Notes under the pieces: generated by a model
The model's input: the letters and a program-made list of their open reading frames with translations, nothing else
The model's database searches: none
Told to the model about the DNA's origin: nothing
Part shown: positions 38,477 through 47,590 of the stretch, piece by piece
Layout: every line of letters begins with the position of its first letter
Position numbering within the stretch: position 1 is the first letter of the stretch
Translations under genes and position numbers: made by a program
DNA from: Frigidibacter sp. ROC022
GTDB taxonomy: Bacteria > Pseudomonadota > Alphaproteobacteria > Rhodobacterales > Rhodobacteraceae
Direction of reading: 5' to 3'
NCBI RefSeq assembly: GCF_024723735.1
Contig: NZ_JANQDU010000003.1
Coordinates: forward strand, 434,001-498,000
DNA length: 64,000 nt

Positions 38477-38498
38477 AATGCGTAACAAAATACGCATT
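38477..38498 (-). promoter_or_regulatory. probable Phd operator
   Basis: AATGCGTA (38477-38484) and TACGCATT (38491-38498) with an A-rich 6-nt spacer, 15 nt upstream of the antitoxin ATG. Type II antitoxins of this family normally bind such a dyad to repress their own operon. Confidence 0.65.
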
Positions 38499-38587
38499 CG
38501 GATATACATTCGTGCAAGCTCTCCTTCGTGCCCTTTTCATCGGGTTCGGAATCGTCGATCTTCCGACAGGCAAACAGGAGACCGTTC

Positions 38588-38863
38588 ATGTCCATTCTCT
38601 CGCGCCTGTTCGGTGGCGGCAGCGCCCGGAAATCCGCGCCGGACCCCGAAACCTACAACGGGTTCACCATCACGCCGACGCCGGTTCGCGAGGGCAGCCG
38701 GTTTCGCCTCTCGGCCCGGATCGAGGCGCAGGTCGGCGAAGAGACCCGCACCCATACCTTGATTCGCGCCGATATGCTGGACAGCGAGGAGGCGGCGGTC
38801 GAGGCCAGCCTGCGCAAGGCGCGCCAGGTGATCGACGAGCAGGGCCAGGCGCTGTTCGACTGA
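38588..38863 (+). CDS. HlyU-family small protein
   Basis: 91 aa matching the HlyU (PF10115-type) pattern: MSILSRLFGG start, YNGFTITPTPVREGSRFRL, THTLIRADMLDSEEAA and KARQVIDEQGQALF. The founding member is linked to hemolysin regulation in Vibrio, but alphaproteobacterial members are uncharacterised and contain no obvious DNA-binding helix. AGGAG lies 7 nt before ATG 38588. Confidence 0.8.
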   Translation: MSILSRLFGGGSARKSAPDPETYNGFTITPTPVREGSRFRLSARIEAQVGEETRTHTLIRADMLDSEEAAVEASLRKARQVIDEQGQALFD

Positions 38864-38916
38864 CACCGCCCGCGACCCGGCTTGACGCGCGGCGGCCAAT
38901 CCCCCACACCCGGCCG

Positions 38917-39357
38917 ATGAGCCAGAAATCCATCTCGCCCCTGACCCGCGCCCGCGCCGTCGAGACGATCCGCCTTCTCGCGCAGGCGGTGCAGGCGGGC
39001 GAAACCGCCGTCACCTATTCCGATTTCGCCACCCGGCTCGGCCTGTCGCGGGTCAATCCGCAGGGGCTGGCCAGCTATCTGAAGGAGGCGGCGGCGATCT
39101 GCGAGCGCCACGGCCTGCCGAACATCGCCACGCTTGTGGCCACCAAGGCCAGCATAGATGCCGGCGCGCCGATGCCTTCCGAGGGCAAGTTGACCGACAG
39201 TTTCTATGAAGCGACCGGTCTCACTGCGCAGACGGTGCCCGCCGAACAGGCCCGGGCCCGGGCATTCGACTGGGCGGCGGCGGATCTCTCCGGGCTCGAG
39301 GCCGAGCGCGACCGGGGCGCGGGTCCCGACACTGCGGCGGCTGGCGACGGGGGCTGA
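38917..39357 (+). CDS. hypothetical protein (146 aa)
   Basis: Starts at ATG 38917; the open frame upstream to 38512 overlaps the HlyU gene in another frame. The N-terminal 80 residues are helical (RARAVETIRLLAQAVQAGE, YSDFATRLGL, LASYLKEAAAICERHG) and could be a small winged-helix-like fold. The C-terminal tail is Ala/Gly/Asp-rich and probably disordered. No family recognised. Codon use matches neighbours, so it is probably a real gene; the Shine-Dalgarno sequence is weak. Confidence 0.6.
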   Translation: MSQKSISPLTRARAVETIRLLAQAVQAGETAVTYSDFATRLGLSRVNPQGLASYLKEAAAICERHGLPNIATLVATKASIDAGAPMPSEGKLTDSFYEATGLTAQTVPAEQARARAFDWAAADLSGLEAERDRGAGPDTAAAGDGG

Positions 39358-39448
39358 AACCTGCGCCCCGCGGACCCTTTCGACAGTTTGATTGGCAATC
39401 GGCTCTGCCGCCCCCTAGATTCAGGTCAAGCCGAAGGAGTATCCACCG

Positions 39449-39850
39449 ATGTCATTCCCCCGCACCGCCGCCCGCTTGCTTGCGCCGCTCTGCCTGAGCC
39501 TGGCCGCCGCCCTGCCTGCCGCCGCCTTCACCGCCGAGAATGGTCTTGTCGTTTCGAGCAACGGCGGGGTGATCTCGGTTCCCTTTCGCGGCAAGTCCGG
39601 CGCCACGGATTTCTGGTGCGCCGCCGGGGATTATGTGATCCGCGGTCTCCACATGGCGCCGACCACGCGGGTCTGGCGGCTCAGCGAGCCGCCGCGCGGC
39701 AGCGGCGAGGGCATCGATTTCGCGCTGTCGCCCGACGGGGCCGCATCCTCGACCGGACTGGCCAAGCTGGGCGGCGACCCGGCCAGCCTGACCGCCGCCC
39801 ATGCCCAGTCGTTCTGCAAGCGCGGGCGGATCCTCTGGGACTGGGACTGA
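39449..39850 (+). CDS. small exported protein of unknown function
   Basis: 133 aa with a clear signal peptide (MSFPRTAARLLAPLCLSLAA, cleavage near PAAAF). The mature part has two cysteines (DFWCAAGDYV and SFCKRGRIL) that could form a disulfide. It probably acts in the periplasm. AAGGAG precedes the ATG. I cannot name a family. Confidence 0.7.
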   Translation: MSFPRTAARLLAPLCLSLAAALPAAAFTAENGLVVSSNGGVISVPFRGKSGATDFWCAAGDYVIRGLHMAPTTRVWRLSEPPRGSGEGIDFALSPDGAASSTGLAKLGGDPASLTAAHAQSFCKRGRILWDWD

Positions 39851-39854
39851 GCGT

Positions 39855-40742
39855 TCAGGCCAGATAGCGCCCGAACCATTCCAGCGTCCGGTCCCAGGCC
39901 AGTTCCGCCGCCGCCTCGTCATAGCGCGGGGTGGAATCGTTGTGGAAGCCGTGATTCACGCCGGGATAGACATGACCTTCATAGGTCACGCCCGCCGCCT
40001 TCAGCGCGGCTTCCCAGGCCGGCCAGCCCGCGGTGATCCGCTCGTCCAGCTCGGCATAGTGCAGCAGCAGCGCCGCCTTGATCTTCGACGCCTCCGCCGC
40101 ATCCGGCTGGCGCCCGTAGAATGGCACCGCGCAGGCCAGTTCGGGATAGGCCACGGCCGCGGCATTGCAGACCCCGCCGCCATAGCAGAAGCCGACGATC
40201 CCGGTCTTCCCGTTGCCCTCGGGATGCGCCATCAGGAACTCGACCGCCGCGAAGAAGTCGTTCATCAGCCTGGTGCCGTCCACCGTGCGCTGCAGCTCCC
40301 GCCCCTTGTCGTCATTGCCCGGATAGCCGCCGACGCTCGACAGCCCGTCCGGCGCCAGCGCGATGTAGCCCGCCTTGGCGACGCGGCGCGCGACATCTTC
40401 GATATAGGGGTTCAGGCCCCGGTTCTCGTGCACCACCACAACCGTTCCCGGCCTGGCGGCCGTTTCGGCGGGACGGACCAGATAGCCACGCACCTCGCCA
40501 TGGCCGTTCGGTGACGGGTAGGTGATGTATTCGGCATTGATCGAGGGATCGGTGAAACTGACCTGCTCGGCGAGAGCGTAGTTCGGCGACATCATCGACA
40601 GGATCGCCGCCGCGGTCAGCCCGCCGACCGCGAACTTGCCGGCCCGGTCGAGAAACTCGCGCTTGGTGATCCGGCCATGGGCGTAATAGTCGTAGAGTTC
40701 GAGCAGTTCCTGGTCGAAGTCCTTCGCAGTCATACGTGTCAT
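39855..40742 (-). CDS. dienelactone hydrolase family protein
   Basis: Alpha/beta hydrolase of 295 aa. The nucleophile elbow is GFCYGGG with cysteine, as in dienelactone hydrolase, the acid is expected in YAELDERI, and the histidine in GVNHGFHND. An N-terminal segment KREFLDRAGKFAVGG followed by a hydrophobic stretch resembles a degenerate Tat-type signal, as seen in many exported family members. ATG 40742 has AGGGAGG 5 nt upstream; an internal ATG at 40733 is less likely. The natural substrate is unknown. Confidence 0.87.
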   Translation of the reverse strand: MTRMTAKDFDQELLELYDYYAHGRITKREFLDRAGKFAVGGLTAAAILSMMSPNYALAEQVSFTDPSINAEYITYPSPNGHGEVRGYLVRPAETAARPGTVVVVHENRGLNPYIEDVARRVAKAGYIALAPDGLSSVGGYPGNDDKGRELQRTVDGTRLMNDFFAAVEFLMAHPEGNGKTGIVGFCYGGGVCNAAAVAYPELACAVPFYGRQPDAAEASKIKAALLLHYAELDERITAGWPAWEAALKAAGVTYEGHVYPGVNHGFHNDSTPRYDEAAAELAWDRTLEWFGRYLA

Positions 40743-40844
40743 GGCAGCCTCCCTGGGGTGTCGTAGGGTAAGGCTAACCCGGGCGGAGCGATCCGCGACA
40801 TGACATTCTTGTGTCCGCGCGGATCGGCGGGCACTCTGCCGCCG

Positions 40845-41261
40845 ATGCACGGAACCCTGATGATCCCCACCCAAGGCCCCGGCCTGCACGAATTCACCGA
40901 CCGCGTCGCCGACTGGCTGGCGGGGCAGGGCGACGGGCTGCTGACCGCCATGGTCCGCCATACCTCCTGCTCGCTGCTGATCCAGGAGAATGCCGATCCG
41001 GATGTGCAGGGCGATCTTCTGGCCTGGCTGGAGCGGATCGCGCCGCCGGCCGACGCGCCGTCGATGCGCTGGATCCGGCATCGCTCGGAAGGGCCCGACG
41101 ACATGCCGGCCCATCTCAAGGCCGCGGTGCTGCCGGTCAGCCTTTCGGTCCCGGTCCAGGCCGGGCGGATGCGGCTGGGGACATGGCAGGGGCTGTATCT
41201 GGTCGAGCATCGCGCCCGCCCGCATCGCCGCGAGGTGGCGCTGCACTTCCGCCCCGATTGA
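40845..41261 (+). CDS. YjbQ/UPF0047 family protein
   Basis: 138-aa single-domain protein. HTSCSLLIQENADPDVQGDL and GTWQGLYLVEHRARPHRREV carry the His/Asp/Glu positions conserved in the family. MHGTLMIPTQGPGLHEFTD from ATG 40845 is the standard N-terminus; the ORF start at 40800 adds unrelated residues. Some members show weak thiamin-phosphate synthase activity, but the physiological role is unknown. Confidence 0.88.
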   Translation: MHGTLMIPTQGPGLHEFTDRVADWLAGQGDGLLTAMVRHTSCSLLIQENADPDVQGDLLAWLERIAPPADAPSMRWIRHRSEGPDDMPAHLKAAVLPVSLSVPVQAGRMRLGTWQGLYLVEHRARPHRREVALHFRPD

Positions 41262-41401
41262 GCCTCGCGCGGGGCGCGGCTGTGACTCGGATGACACCAA
41301 AATGGCCCAACATCTTGGGCGCGCGGTGCCCCCTACCCAAATCCTAGCGGCGGCCCTATAGTCGCAGTAGATATCATGCCTTCAGGCACGAGGGAGAGGT
41401 T

Positions 41402-41869
41402 ATGCGCTGCCCGTTTTGCGGAAACGTCGATACGCAGGTCAAGGATTCCCGCCCCGCCGAGGATCATGTCTCGATCCGCAGGCGGCGGTTCTGCCCGGCA
41501 TGCGGCGGTCGTTTCACCACCTATGAACGGGTGCAGCTGCGCGACCTCGTGGTGATCAAGTCGAACGGCCGGCGCGAGGATTTCGATCGCGACAAGCTGG
41601 AACGTTCGGTGCGGATCGCCCTTCAGAAACGGCCGGTCGATCCGGAACGGATCGACCAGATGATCTCCGGCATCGTCCGGCGGCTCGAAAGCATGGGCGA
41701 GACCGACATTCCCTCGAAGACCATCGGCGAGATCGTGATGGAAAGCCTGGCCCGGATCGACACCGTGGCCTATGTCCGCTTCGCCTCGGTCTATCGCAAC
41801 TTCCAGGCCGCCGATGACTTCGACAAGTTCATCGACGAGCTGCGCCCGGGCGGCTCGCTGGACGAGTGA
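41402..41869 (+). CDS. nrdR: transcriptional repressor NrdR
   Basis: 155 aa. The zinc ribbon uses C3, C6, C31 and C34 ([16 protein letters not shown]). An ATP-cone follows ([19 protein letters not shown]), sensing ATP/dATP. NrdR represses ribonucleotide reductase genes by binding NrdR boxes. Its stop overlaps the GTG start of ribD, the conserved nrdR-rib order. Confidence 0.96.
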   Translation: MRCPFCGNVDTQVKDSRPAEDHVSIRRRRFCPACGGRFTTYERVQLRDLVVIKSNGRREDFDRDKLERSVRIALQKRPVDPERIDQMISGIVRRLESMGETDIPSKTIGEIVMESLARIDTVAYVRFASVYRNFQAADDFDKFIDELRPGGSLDE

Positions 41870-42966
41870 CCGGGGCCGCAGACGCCCGCCACATGGCCCA
41901 TGCCCTGACGCTGGGGCGGCGGGGGCTGGGAAACTGCTGGCCCAATCCCGCGGTCGGCTGCGTCATCACCCGCGACGGGCGCATCGTCGGCCGCGGCTGG
42001 ACCCAGCCCGGCGGCCGGCCGCATGCCGAGGTGGTGGCCCTGGCCCAGGCCGGAGAGGCGGCGCGCGGCGCCACCGCCCATGTCACGCTCGAACCCTGTT
42101 CGCATACCGGAAAGACCGGCCCCTGCGCCCTGGCCCTGGCCGAAGCCGGGGTGGCCCGCGTGGTCATCGCCACCGCCGATCCGGACACCAGGGTGAACGG
42201 GCAGGGCCTGGCGCTGCTGCGCCGCGCCGGGGTTGCGGTCACCAACGGGGTGCTCGAAGCCGAGGCGTTGGAGGCCAACCGGGGGTTCTTCCTGCGGATC
42301 ACCGAGAACCGGCCGCTGCTGACGCTGAAACTGGCCACCAGTTTCGACGGGCGGATCGCCACGGCCTCTGGCGAAAGCCGCTGGATCACCGGGCCCGAGG
42401 CGCGCCATGCGGTGCACGGGCTGCGGCATTGCCATGACGCGGTGCTGGTCGGCGGCGGCACGGCGCGGGCCGATGACCCCGGTCTGAACGTGCGCGGCTA
42501 TGGAGCGGTGCGTCAGCCGGTGCGGGTGGTCCTGTCACGCGGGCTCAATCTCGACGAGACCGGCAAGCTGTCCCGCACGGCCGGCGAGCAGCCGCTCTGG
42601 CTGATCCACGGCCCGCATGCCGACCCCGACCGTATCGCCCGCTGGACCGATCGCGGCGCCCGCTGCCTGGCCTCGGGGCTCGGCCCCGACGGCCAGCTCG
42701 ATCCGCGCGCGGCGCTGGAAACCCTGGCCGGGGAGGGGCTCACCCGGGTCTTCTGCGAGGGCGGCGGCAGCCTCGCCGCCAGCCTGCTCGGTGCCGGTCT
42801 GGTCGATGAACTGGTCGGCTTCACCGCCGGCCTGGCCCTGGGCGCCGAGGCGGTGCCCGCCATTGCCGCGATGCGCTTCGAACATCTGGCCGATGCGCCA
42901 CGCTTCCGGCTGGTCGAGTCGCGGCGCTGCGGGCCCGACGTTCTGCACCGCTGGCGCCCGCTCTGA
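41866..42966 (+). CDS. ribD: bifunctional riboflavin deaminase/reductase RibD
   Basis: 366 aa, GTG start overlapping the nrdR stop. The N-terminal deaminase (1-145) has the zinc site H53-A-E55 with C78 and C87 ([19 protein letters not shown]). The C-terminal reductase (about 150-366) has [20 protein letters not shown] and the NADPH-binding [13 protein letters not shown]. It converts the pyrimidine made by GTP cyclohydrolase II to the ribityl form in riboflavin synthesis. No ribE or ribBA follows; the next genes are capsule genes on the other strand. Confidence 0.96.
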   Translation: MTGAADARHMAHALTLGRRGLGNCWPNPAVGCVITRDGRIVGRGWTQPGGRPHAEVVALAQAGEAARGATAHVTLEPCSHTGKTGPCALALAEAGVARVVIATADPDTRVNGQGLALLRRAGVAVTNGVLEAEALEANRGFFLRITENRPLLTLKLATSFDGRIATASGESRWITGPEARHAVHGLRHCHDAVLVGGGTARADDPGLNVRGYGAVRQPVRVVLSRGLNLDETGKLSRTAGEQPLWLIHGPHADPDRIARWTDRGARCLASGLGPDGQLDPRAALETLAGEGLTRVFCEGGGSLAASLLGAGLVDELVGFTAGLALGAEAVPAIAAMRFEHLADAPRFRLVESRRCGPDVLHRWRPL

Positions 42967-42993
42967 CCCCGAGAGTCCGGCCGCTCGGCTTTA

Positions 42994-43054
42994 CCTTGGA
43001 AATATCCCGGGGGTGAGGCCGCAGGCCGAGGGGGCAGCGCCCCCTTGCATCTCC
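42994..43054 (-). repeat. intergenic repeat, copy B, between convergent ribD and kpsC
   Basis: On the minus strand the hairpin GGGGGCGCTGCCCCC (43044-43030) is followed by CCCCCGGGATATTT (43013-43000). The same pair of modules occurs at 48524-48560. Position between two converging genes suits a bidirectional transcription end, though T-runs are absent. Confidence 0.6.
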
Positions 43055-43082
43055 TGTCTCCCGGGGCGCGCCACAGCCATCC

Positions 43083-45122
43083 TCACCGCCAGAGCCAGGC
43101 GTATCCGGCCAGCCAGCCCTGAAGTCTGGCCAGCAGCCGCAGCCCGGGCCCGCCGCGCGTCAGGTCGGGGTCGGCCAGCCGCTCGGCCGCGACCTCGGGC
43201 GGGCAGGGCTGGCCGGTGACCGGGTCGTGGTAGCGCGGATAGTCGATCAGCACCGCATGGATCAGCCCCTGCAGCACCGGCCGGGCCCGGCGGCGCGCCG
43301 TGGCGGGCAGCAGCCCCGTGGTCAGATCGGTGGTCAGCCCCCATCCGGCATAGAAGGGCATCCCGAGACAGGTCACCGGCCTGGCGCGGATCAGTGCCTC
43401 GAACCCCAGCAGCGAGGTCATGGTCCAGACCTCGTCCGCCGCCTCGATCAGGGCCAGTGGATCGGCGTGGTCCAGCACCAGATCGGCGAATTGCAGCGCC
43501 TCCTCGGGGCGGAGCTTGCCGGGCCGCAGCCCGGCCTCGACATCGGGATGCGGCTTGTAGAGGATCACCGCCTCGGGATGCGCCGCGCGGGCCGCCTGCA
43601 ACAGGCCGATATTGCTGCGCACCGTGCCGCCGCCGTGCAGGACCGAGGCGTCATCCTCGACCTGGCCCGGCACCAGCAGGCGGTGGCCTTCGGGCAGTGC
43701 CGGCAGGTCCGTTGTCGCGAGGTTGTATTTCGACACCCGTGCCGCAATCAGCCGGCGCCGCAGCGCATCGGCCCGGGCCAGAGCCACATGCGGCAGATCC
43801 ACCGAGGCGGCGATCAGCCGTTCCAGCCGGCTTTCGCGGGCCGGGTCGTAGTAGATGCCGAGATCGTCCAGCACCAGGCTGAGCGGCGGCACCAGATCGG
43901 CGCCCAGCCCGCGCGAGCGCAGGAAGCCGTCCTCGACCCGGATCGCTCCCTCGGGCGCCTGATCGGCCTTGCCGGCCCAGACCAGCGCCTTCCGATCGGG
44001 AACCGGCGCGGGTGTCCGCGGAAAGACCATCGGCACCTCGCGACCCAGCATCTTCTGCAGCGGCGCCCGTTTCCAGGCCCGCATGCCATAGGCGGCATAG
44101 CCCTGATGATCCTCGCGCCAGCCGCGGGCCAGTGCTTCCAACGTGTCCACCGCGGTCTCGAAACTGCACAGCCGGTCGCGGTAGGGGTCGTACCAGGTCG
44201 GGTAGAGCAGCATCGCCCCGGCAAAGAGCTGCGCCCGGGTCAGCTTGCGTTCGCGCCGCGGCACAGGGTTCTCGTCCTGGGTCAGGCCCCAGCCGGAATA
44301 GAAGGGCTGGCCGAAGACCCTCGGCTTGTGGCCGGCCAGGATCGCCTCGAACCCCAGCTGCGACGAGACGGTATAGACCGCCAGGGCACCCTCCATCAGC
44401 GCCCAGGGGCTGACCGGATCGGTCAGCAGGCTGATATGGCCGCCGGCATCCTCGGGGCCGAAATGTCCGGGGCGCTGCCCGGCCGCGGTCTCGGGATGGG
44501 TCTTGATGACGATCTGGGCACCGGGATGCTCTTCCTGCGCGAAGACCAGCATCTCGTGAAAGGTGCCGGCATCGGCGGCGCCGCGGCTGATCGAGGCATC
44601 ACCGCGGGTCTGGTCGATCACCAGCACATAGGGCGCCTCGGGCAGGGCGGCCGAGGTGTCGAAGGCGTTGTATTTCGACAGCTGCGCGGTCTTGAGGCGG
44701 AGGATGCCGTCCCGGGCCCGACCCAGCAGCGCGGCGTCGTCCAGCGGTGTCTTGACCAGCAGGGTCTCCAGGTCCGAGGGGCGGGAGGAATCGAAATGGA
44801 CGCCGCTCCGGTCCAGCACCAGGCCCAGAGGCGGCTCGCCGCCGTCACGGCCGGGCCGGATCGAGCGCAGGAAGGCGTCCTCGACCCGCAGCACCGGCGC
44901 TTCGGTCCAGCCGGCCACCGTCTCGCCTCGCGGTGCGGTCGGCGAGTGACCCCAGACCCCGACCCAGTCGCCCTCCTTCGGTGCGCCCAGGCGGATGTCC
45001 CAGCCCGCGAGTTCCAGGATGCGCCGCACCCGTTTCTGGGTCAGGAAGCCGCCGTTGTAGACGTAAAGACGCCGGGGAGTTTCCTCCCCGGCGCCGGATC
45101 GCCCCCGATCAGGGGGCGACAT
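43083..45122 (-). CDS. kpsC: capsule polysaccharide beta-Kdo transferase KpsC
   Basis: 679-aa duplicated protein. Each half repeats a KpsC-type glycosyltransferase with parallel motifs: LRVEDAFLRSIRP / IRVEDGFLRSRG, LVLDRSGVHFDS / LVLDDLGIYYDP, VIKTHPET / LYKPHPDV and FGQPFYSGWGLT / LGMPFYAGWGLT. In characterised homologues the two halves add alternating beta-Kdo residues to the lipid anchor of group 2 capsules. Start ATG 45122 overlaps the stop of the export-protein gene by one base. A partner KpsS is not in the window. Confidence 0.9.
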   Translation of the reverse strand: MSPPDRGRSGAGEETPRRLYVYNGGFLTQKRVRRILELAGWDIRLGAPKEGDWVGVWGHSPTAPRGETVAGWTEAPVLRVEDAFLRSIRPGRDGGEPPLGLVLDRSGVHFDSSRPSDLETLLVKTPLDDAALLGRARDGILRLKTAQLSKYNAFDTSAALPEAPYVLVIDQTRGDASISRGAADAGTFHEMLVFAQEEHPGAQIVIKTHPETAAGQRPGHFGPEDAGGHISLLTDPVSPWALMEGALAVYTVSSQLGFEAILAGHKPRVFGQPFYSGWGLTQDENPVPRRERKLTRAQLFAGAMLLYPTWYDPYRDRLCSFETAVDTLEALARGWREDHQGYAAYGMRAWKRAPLQKMLGREVPMVFPRTPAPVPDRKALVWAGKADQAPEGAIRVEDGFLRSRGLGADLVPPLSLVLDDLGIYYDPARESRLERLIAASVDLPHVALARADALRRRLIAARVSKYNLATTDLPALPEGHRLLVPGQVEDDASVLHGGGTVRSNIGLLQAARAAHPEAVILYKPHPDVEAGLRPGKLRPEEALQFADLVLDHADPLALIEAADEVWTMTSLLGFEALIRARPVTCLGMPFYAGWGLTTDLTTGLLPATARRRARPVLQGLIHAVLIDYPRYHDPVTGQPCPPEVAAERLADPDLTRGGPGLRLLARLQGWLAGYAWLWR

Positions 45123-46255
45123 CAGTTCCCCGCAAGCGTGTTGACGGTATTCGCGGTGCTCAGGGTGCCGGTCAGGGCGTTCAGCACCTTGGACCACTGC
45201 ACGAAGGGCGCTTCGGTCACATAGACGGTGTCGCCGTCGCGGATCACGAAATCGCGGGCCATGAACACGCCATTCGGTTTGGTCAGGTCGAGCACATAGA
45301 TCATCCGCTGGTCGCCGATCAGGTCGTCGCGGCCCAGTACCGCACGGGCGATTTCCTGCGGCTCGTTGCGGAACACGAAGACCCCGGTCGGATCGGCGGT
45401 GCCCGATTGCAGCCCGCCGACCTGGGCGATCGCCTCGATGGCGCTCAGCGTCTGGGTCGTGAACGGCACCCGGTTCTGTGCGCCGGTGGCGCCGAGGGCG
45501 GTGAAGGCGCGGGTGTCTTCTTCGACCAGAATCCGGTCGCCGCTGCGCAGGGCGATGTCGAAACGGGGATTGTTGTAGAGATCCTTGTACCAGATCTTGC
45601 CGACCTTGTTGCCGCGAATCACCGAGACCTGGGCGATTTCCGGCGGGATCGTCACGCCGCCGGCCCGGGCGATCATCGCGCTCAGGGTCCGGGTCGGGCG
45701 TTCGATGGCAAAGACGCCCTGGCCGCCGACCGCGCCGGTGATCGACACGGTGGCGCCGTCTCCGGCAACCCGCCGCACCTGCACCTGCGGGTCCGGGGTC
45801 TGGGCATCCAGCTTCTCGGTGATGATCCGCCGCACCGTCTCGGGCGAGTTGCCGGCGGCATGGATGCGGCCGGCATAGGGCACGAAGATGTTGCCCGAGC
45901 CATCCACCTGGATTTCCTCGAGCACGGTCGCATTGGCGCCCTGCGGGGCCAGAAGCCCGTCATCGACGTTTTCCCAGACCGTCAGCGACAGCGTGTCGCC
46001 GGGGCTGATCGTGTCCGAGCCGAGCTCACCGGCGCCGGTGAAGTCCGAGGAGAAGCCGAGCGCCGGGATCACCGCCGTGGCGCGCGTCACACGGTCGTCC
46101 ACCGCGACGACGAAACTGTCGCCCTTGCGCTGCACCGAGCCTGCAAAGATTTCGCGCTTGTTGGGGCCGGATCGCGGCAGGCCACAGGCCGCCAGGGACG
46201 CGACAAGGACCAAAAGGGCAGCATAGCGCGCCCTCCGAGAGGTCAAACTTTTCAC
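45122..46255 (-). CDS. outer-membrane polysaccharide export lipoprotein (Wza/KpsD type)
   Basis: 377 aa with a lipoprotein signal ending in the lipobox LAAC, so it is anchored in the outer membrane. The Poly_export domain (ISPGDTLSLTVWENVDDG, GNIFVPYAGRIHAAG) is followed by SLBB-type repeats (VSITGAVGGQGVFAI, RSGDRILVEED). It forms the channel through which capsule or exopolysaccharide leaves the cell. The start is GTG 46255 with GGAG 8 nt upstream. Translationally coupled to kpsC. Confidence 0.9.
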   Translation of the reverse strand: MKSLTSRRARYAALLVLVASLAACGLPRSGPNKREIFAGSVQRKGDSFVVAVDDRVTRATAVIPALGFSSDFTGAGELGSDTISPGDTLSLTVWENVDDGLLAPQGANATVLEEIQVDGSGNIFVPYAGRIHAAGNSPETVRRIITEKLDAQTPDPQVQVRRVAGDGATVSITGAVGGQGVFAIERPTRTLSAMIARAGGVTIPPEIAQVSVIRGNKVGKIWYKDLYNNPRFDIALRSGDRILVEEDTRAFTALGATGAQNRVPFTTQTLSAIEAIAQVGGLQSGTADPTGVFVFRNEPQEIARAVLGRDDLIGDQRMIYVLDLTKPNGVFMARDFVIRDGDTVYVTEAPFVQWSKVLNALTGTLSTANTVNTLAGN

Positions 46256-46664
46256 TGCTCGGTCTCCTCGACCTGTTATTCTGCCTCAAGTTTTTTCCAG
46301 AAACCTACCGAAACAATGGAGCTTTTGCCAGTCCGGCCGTTGTCGGGCCATGGTGGCGGTTCGGCGGTGTTGCGGTGATGACGCGGTGTCAGGGCGTGAT
46401 TCCAGGGCTCTGGACCTGGTGATTTGCGACCCCGGGGGCCGATGCGGTGGGCAGTGGCGCAGGCCCCACGACATCGGCAAAGGGGCCGCTCTGCGTTCCC
46501 CGCTGCCGGTCGCGGGCGGCCCGGCGGGTGCGCTTCGGCGGCATCCTGCCTGCCCCGTCATGCATCGCGCCGCAGCGTCGCACCGCAAACCGCTTCAATT
46601 ATTGACGAATTCATGACAGAGTGCGTCCACGCGAGAGCGACGAATCGCTCCGCATGGACAAGTT
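46256..46664. promoter_or_regulatory. 409-nt divergent intergenic region with hairpin before desaturase
   Basis: No gene seen; short frames here are shadows. Near the desaturase start a stem-loop GCG-GAGCGA / TCGCTC-CGC (46631-46653, CGAA loop, one bulged A) ends 11 nt before ATG 46665 and could modulate translation. A possible -35-like TTGACG at 46602 lacks a matching -10. Promoters for the capsule and desaturase genes must lie in here. Confidence 0.4.
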
Positions 46665-47567
46665 ATGAAAACCGAAGGAACGATCTGGGCCGAGTGGCCC
46701 ACACTGCTTTTGCTGGCCTGCTGTTATGTGCTCTGGATGCTGGGCACGACCTGGCTAGCGGCGCTCTGGCTTCCATTGGGGATGGTCGTGACCATCGCCG
46801 CGACGGCGCTGCACTCGTCGCTGAGCCACGAGATGATCCATGGCCACCCGTTCAAGCGGGCAGGGTGGAACGAGGCGTTGGTGTTTCCGGCGCTGACCCT
46901 GGTGATCCCCTATCGCCGGTTCCGCGATACCCATCTGGAGCATCACCTCGACGCCAATCTGACCGACCCCTATGACGACCCCGAGTCGAACTACCTGGAC
47001 CCCGGCGTCTGGGAACGGACCCCGCCAGCCCTGCGCGCCCTGCTGCGGTTCAACAACCGACTGCTGGGACGGCTGCTGGTCGGGCCGCTGGTCGGCACCG
47101 TGGCCTTCATCCTTTCGGATATCCGCAAGCATCGCGCCGGAGACCCGCGGGTGGTTCAGGGCTGGCTCTGGCATATCCCGGCGCTGTTGATCGTGCTGCT
47201 GTGGCTGGGGTTCGTGGCGCAGATGCCGGTCTGGGCCTATCTCTTGTCGGCCTACGCGGCGCTGTCGGTGCTGAAGATCCGCACCTTCCTCGAGCATCAG
47301 GCGCATGAGCGGGTGCGTGGCCGCACGGTGATCATCGAGGATCGCGGGCCGCTGGCGCTGATCTTTCTGAACAACAACCTGCATGTGGTGCATCACATGC
47401 ATCCCAGGGTCGCCTGGTTCCGGCTGCCGGGGCTCTATTTCTCGAATCGCGACCGTTATCTGGCCCGCAACAACGGCTACATGTACCGCAGCTACGGCGA
47501 GGTTTTCCGCCGTTATCTGCTGCAACCGAAGGATCCGGTGCCGCATCCGCTCTGGCGTCGCCGCTGA
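46665..47567 (+). CDS. membrane fatty acid desaturase family protein
   Basis: 300 aa with four or more membrane helices and three histidine boxes: HEMIHGH (55-61), THLEHH (90-94) and HVVHHMH, which bind the di-iron centre. The family covers acyl-lipid desaturases, hydroxylases and carotenoid-modifying enzymes. The box spacing is compatible with a desaturase or beta-carotene-hydroxylase-like enzyme, so the substrate is open. A hairpin lies just upstream of the ATG. Confidence 0.87.
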   Translation: MKTEGTIWAEWPTLLLLACCYVLWMLGTTWLAALWLPLGMVVTIAATALHSSLSHEMIHGHPFKRAGWNEALVFPALTLVIPYRRFRDTHLEHHLDANLTDPYDDPESNYLDPGVWERTPPALRALLRFNNRLLGRLLVGPLVGTVAFILSDIRKHRAGDPRVVQGWLWHIPALLIVLLWLGFVAQMPVWAYLLSAYAALSVLKIRTFLEHQAHERVRGRTVIIEDRGPLALIFLNNNLHVVHHMHPRVAWFRLPGLYFSNRDRYLARNNGYMYRSYGEVFRRYLLQPKDPVPHPLWRRR

Positions 47568-47590
47568 GGGTATGAAATAGCGGCGCCGTC

